46,608 bases of DNA from an uncultured Fibrobacter sp. (lineage in GTDB: Bacteria; Fibrobacterota; Fibrobacteria; Fibrobacterales; Fibrobacteraceae): contig CAKUXP010000026.1 of NCBI GenBank assembly GCA_934700345.1, forward strand, positions 1 to 46,608, written 5' to 3'. The notes below the pieces were generated by a model, which saw only the letters and a program-made list of their open reading frames with translations, did not search any database and had not been told where the DNA came from. The position numbers and the translations under genes were made by a program. This document shows, one piece after another, positions 43,908 through 46,608 of this stretch. Each line of letters opens with the position of its first letter. Position 1 is the stretch's first letter.

Positions 43908-43918
43908 ACCTTGCGACT
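43907..43918 (+). promoter_or_regulatory. -10 element 6 nt before the YfhO-family start
   Basis: TACCTT (43907-43912), then GCGACT and ATG. No SD is visible. Confidence 0.4.
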
Positions 43919-46519
43919 ATGCAAAAGGAAACTCTGAAAAAATTCGGGGCATTCGCCGGAATCGGCTTCGCCTTTCTCATCGTCCTTCTCTTCGTCTTCC
44001 GGGCTTTCGTCTTTGATGCGAACACGCTGATGCTCAATTCCGACCAGCTGAACGGAATCGGCAGCAAGGTTTTGCGCGCGCAGAGCCTCGTCCTTTCGGA
44101 ATGGGACGATTCGCGCCTTGGCGGAGTTCCCACGATCGACGCGCTTTTCGGCGACGCCTACCACCCGCTTGTCCTCACCGAATTTCTGACGGATCCCGCC
44201 CGGGCAGTCGGCTTCAAGTTCATCCTCATCCTGTGGGTTGCGTTCCTTTCGGCTTTTGCCCTCGCCAAGAACCTGACGGGAAGCCTAGTCTGGGGAACAT
44301 TTTTCGGTTTTCTCTATGCGTTTTCCCCGCAATACTTCACCTACGTCTATGGCGGTCACGACGGGAAGATGATGGTATTTGCCGTCGCGCCGCTCGCGCT
44401 GCTTTCCATCCGAAAGATCATCCGGGAAGGAAGCCTCGGATACTTCGCGCTCTTTACGCTCTCCGTCGTGTGGATGATTCTCGGTTCGCACCTGCAGCTC
44501 ACCTACCTGTTCCTTTGGGGTGCCGGTTTCTACGCGCTCTTCGAAACGCTCGCGCTCAGGGCATCCTGGGGTATCCGCTCGAAAAAGCTCGGAATCGCCG
44601 CCGGAGCGCTCGCCATCGCCCTCGGGATTTCCGCGTTCCAGATCATTCCGCCTTACCTTTACACGACAGCGGAATCGGTCCGCGGAACGGGCGAAAAGAC
44701 AAATTACGGACATGCGACAAGCTGGTCGCTCCACCAGGAAGAACTCGCTTCGATGCTCATCCCGGGATTTCTCGGCGCGGACGTCTATGAACAGAAAAAC
44801 GGCGCCGCCGGTCCGGAACTTTCCGGCAGCTCCCTCATATCGATTCCCTACGCCGACTTTCAAAAAGCCAGAATCCAAGGTTCTCCCTTTTACTGGGGAC
44901 ACAACTCGTTCAAGCTGAACCACGACAGCGCGGGCATCGTCCTCACGTTCCTCGCGTTCCTCGGGCTGTTCCTCCGCAAGAACCGCCGCATGGCGGCTTT
45001 CTGGCTTGTCGGCTGCGCGGTCGCCCTTTCGTATGCGATGGGGGCGCATTCCCCGCTATTCAAGCTCTGGTTTGCCATCGTCCCCGGCATGAAGAGTTTC
45101 CGCGCACCGAGCATGGCGATGTTCTGGCTGCCGCTTCTCGCTCTCATGATGGCGGCACCTGTCGTTTCCGCATTCAAGAACCCGGAAAACAGGCGTTCGC
45201 TCAAAGCGGGCCTTTTCCTCTTCCTCGCACTGCTGGGAATCGTATGCGCTTCGCGCTTCTGCTGGGAATCCTTCCTGGGCGTCCCCGGGCTTCTCGTTTC
45301 AATCGCCTACGGGATTATCCTCATCGCGACGCTGAACATTCTCGACAGGAACGCGCCATTCTCCGCCAAGGAATTCGCCGCCGCCTTCGAAACGAAATTC
45401 CAAGGCTCGTCGAAACTTGAACTCGGCGCGATTCTTTTCCCGTTCATCCTCGTCGGGATTTTCCTTTTCTCGGGCCAGGACCTCGTTTCGAATGTTGAAA
45501 CAGCGATGTACTTCCGCCCTCTCAACACGGGCGTCATGGAATTTTCCGCGGCAAAAATCCTGCCGAGCTTCATCCTTGCGCTGATTGCAACGGTCGGTTC
45601 GTGGTTCGTTTTCACAAGCAAGCTTTCTACGATCCAGAAAGCGGCTCTTGTCGGAATCTTCGCCGCCATCGAACTTTACACCATCGACGCGGCATTCGTC
45701 CAGAACGTCCAAAGAAAGGATTACATACAAACCAATTCGCCGCTGGTCCAGAGCGTACTCCGGGAACATCCCGATCCGCTCAGCCGTCCGCGCGTTCTTT
45801 CCATTTCCCGAAACGACGCATTCAGCGCGAACTCGTTCCCGCTCTACGGAATGCGCAATGCCGAAGGATTCCACGACAACGAACTCGCTAGCTACAGGCT
45901 TTTCCGCGGCGGACAATCCAACGAAAACTACCTTTATAACATAAACCAGGCTATCCAGGGAAAAGCGGACAATGCGTTCCTCGACCTGATGGACGTGGGC
46001 GACGTCATTTTCGATTCGCAAAGCGGAACCGCTTTCGCGCCGTTGCCGCACAAAAACTTCGACGGAAGGCTCTACACGAAATTCGCCGTAATGAACGATA
46101 CCGAAGCGGTCAAGGCTCTCCGCGAAGGTTTCGACTACAAGAACACGATAATCCTTTCCGAAGCTCCCGAAGGATTCTCCCCGGCAAGCGTTCCGGCAAG
46201 CGGAAGTGCGAAACTCGTCGCAAAGCCCAAGATGGACGACATGACATACCAGGTTTCGTCCGATGTTCCCGCACTACTCCTCTCCTCGGGAAATTTCCAC
46301 CGCTACTGGAAAGCGACTGTCAACGGAAAGCCGGCAAAGGTTTACAAGGCCTTCGGGACGCTCCGCGCCGTCGCTGTTCCCGCCGGAAGTTCGACCGTCC
46401 GCCTGGAATACAAGTCCGACGCCGTCCGCGTTTCGCTCTGGATCGGAGCGGTTTCGCTCGGGATCTTCCTCCTCGTGCTCGGCTGGGGGGCGTGGAAGAA
46501 GGGGAAGGCTGGAACGTAA
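43919..46519 (+). CDS. YfhO-family membrane protein, GT-C type
   Basis: 866 aa with about a dozen membrane helices, one at each end and most between residues 100 and 600. The first outer loop holds acidic residues (NSDQLNG and EWDDSRLGGVP) in the place where GT-C glycosyltransferases keep their catalytic aspartates. The last part (SSGNFHRYWKATVNGKPAKVY, then a final helix) is typical of YfhO proteins. In Gram-positives YfhO glycosylates teichoic acid; in this Gram-negative type the acceptor is unknown, perhaps an envelope glycan. No SD; a -10 box lies 6 nt before the ATG. A GC hairpin follows the stop. Confidence 0.85.
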   Translation: MQKETLKKFGAFAGIGFAFLIVLLFVFRAFVFDANTLMLNSDQLNGIGSKVLRAQSLVLSEWDDSRLGGVPTIDALFGDAYHPLVLTEFLTDPARAVGFKFILILWVAFLSAFALAKNLTGSLVWGTFFGFLYAFSPQYFTYVYGGHDGKMMVFAVAPLALLSIRKIIREGSLGYFALFTLSVVWMILGSHLQLTYLFLWGAGFYALFETLALRASWGIRSKKLGIAAGALAIALGISAFQIIPPYLYTTAESVRGTGEKTNYGHATSWSLHQEELASMLIPGFLGADVYEQKNGAAGPELSGSSLISIPYADFQKARIQGSPFYWGHNSFKLNHDSAGIVLTFLAFLGLFLRKNRRMAAFWLVGCAVALSYAMGAHSPLFKLWFAIVPGMKSFRAPSMAMFWLPLLALMMAAPVVSAFKNPENRRSLKAGLFLFLALLGIVCASRFCWESFLGVPGLLVSIAYGIILIATLNILDRNAPFSAKEFAAAFETKFQGSSKLELGAILFPFILVGIFLFSGQDLVSNVETAMYFRPLNTGVMEFSAAKILPSFILALIATVGSWFVFTSKLSTIQKAALVGIFAAIELYTIDAAFVQNVQRKDYIQTNSPLVQSVLREHPDPLSRPRVLSISRNDAFSANSFPLYGMRNAEGFHDNELASYRLFRGGQSNENYLYNINQAIQGKADNAFLDLMDVGDVIFDSQSGTAFAPLPHKNFDGRLYTKFAVMNDTEAVKALREGFDYKNTIILSEAPEGFSPASVPASGSAKLVAKPKMDDMTYQVSSDVPALLLSSGNFHRYWKATVNGKPAKVYKAFGTLRAVAVPAGSSTVRLEYKSDAVRVSLWIGAVSLGIFLLVLGWGAWKKGKAGT

Positions 46520-46542
46520 ACCGCATCCCATCAAAGAGATAC

Positions 46543-46561
46543 CCGCCGGCGAAGCCGGCGG
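46543..46561 (+). terminator. GC-rich hairpin after the YfhO-family gene
   Basis: CCGCCGGC/GCCGGCGG around GAA, followed by TTCTTC. A strong stem but a poor T-run. Confidence 0.55.
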
Positions 46562-46608
46562 TTCTTCATATGCGGGCCCTGCCCTAGGATGCCAGCTACG
46601 CGTCACGT

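Noticed and set aside
1..46608. CRISPR array, insertion sequence, integrase or phage genes
   Set aside because: I found no short regularly spaced repeats and no transposase or integrase frames; the tRNAs show no repeated 3' ends suggesting an integrated element.

Overview
The window looks like a chromosomal segment of a Fibrobacter-type bacterium (Fibrobacterota, FCB group). This is inferred from the secreted proteins with long serine-rich linkers, a secreted GH10 xylanase, LplT-PlsC-acyl ligase fusions, and -10 elements of the form TANNTT, often followed by TG. No 16S rRNA gene or other species marker is present, so the assignment rests on gene style.

Layout. (1) Bases 50-13834, minus strand, form a polymorphic-toxin-like operon. 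It holds a 2431-aa secreted protein with an SpvB-like start and a Trp-rich middle, then a 1627-aa secreted RHS/YD-repeat protein ending in a His-then-Cys (permuted NlpC/P60, YiiX/LRAT-like) domain. A translationally coupled small lipoprotein (candidate immunity protein) follows, then a coupled orphan RHS fragment that repeats 1059 bp of the RHS core. (2) Bases 14376-15808 hold thyA and a divergent DUF4416 gene. (3) Bases 15811-24385, minus strand, form an envelope-lipid operon: an outer-membrane-type protein, two tandem LplT-PlsC-acyl ligase fusions and a pilin-like membrane protein. (4) Bases 24433-29448 hold an M24 aminopeptidase P and a divergent lipoprotein-phoH-pgpH operon. (5) Bases 29522-31738 hold the GH10 xylanase and a divergent DUF3098-like gene that abuts tRNA-Val, then tRNA-Asp and a terminator. 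(6) Bases 31803-38000, minus strand, hold two mosaic copies of a lipoprotein plus Ser/Cys-rich secreted protein cassette, and a further secreted protein. (7) Bases 38048-46519 hold serA, ispG, a DMT exporter, a PAP2 phosphatase, an ArsR/methyltransferase fusion, a 36-aa membrane peptide and a YfhO-family protein.

Two regions are candidates for undescribed systems. The first is the Sec-exported SpvB-like/RHS/lipoprotein operon, which recalls the TcB-TcC pair of Tc toxins but has signal peptides and a cysteine-hydrolase-like tip. The second is the mosaic cassette array at 32.8-38.0 kb. There, near-identical blocks alternate with strongly diverged blocks, and in both copies a lipoprotein gene and the next secreted-protein gene overlap out of frame by about 200 nt.

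A third pattern is regulatory. Five genes have a -10-like TANNTT exactly 6 nt before the ATG, and three more have it 7-9 nt before. This suggests leaderless or near-leaderless mRNAs, while other genes in the window use clear Shine-Dalgarno sites.
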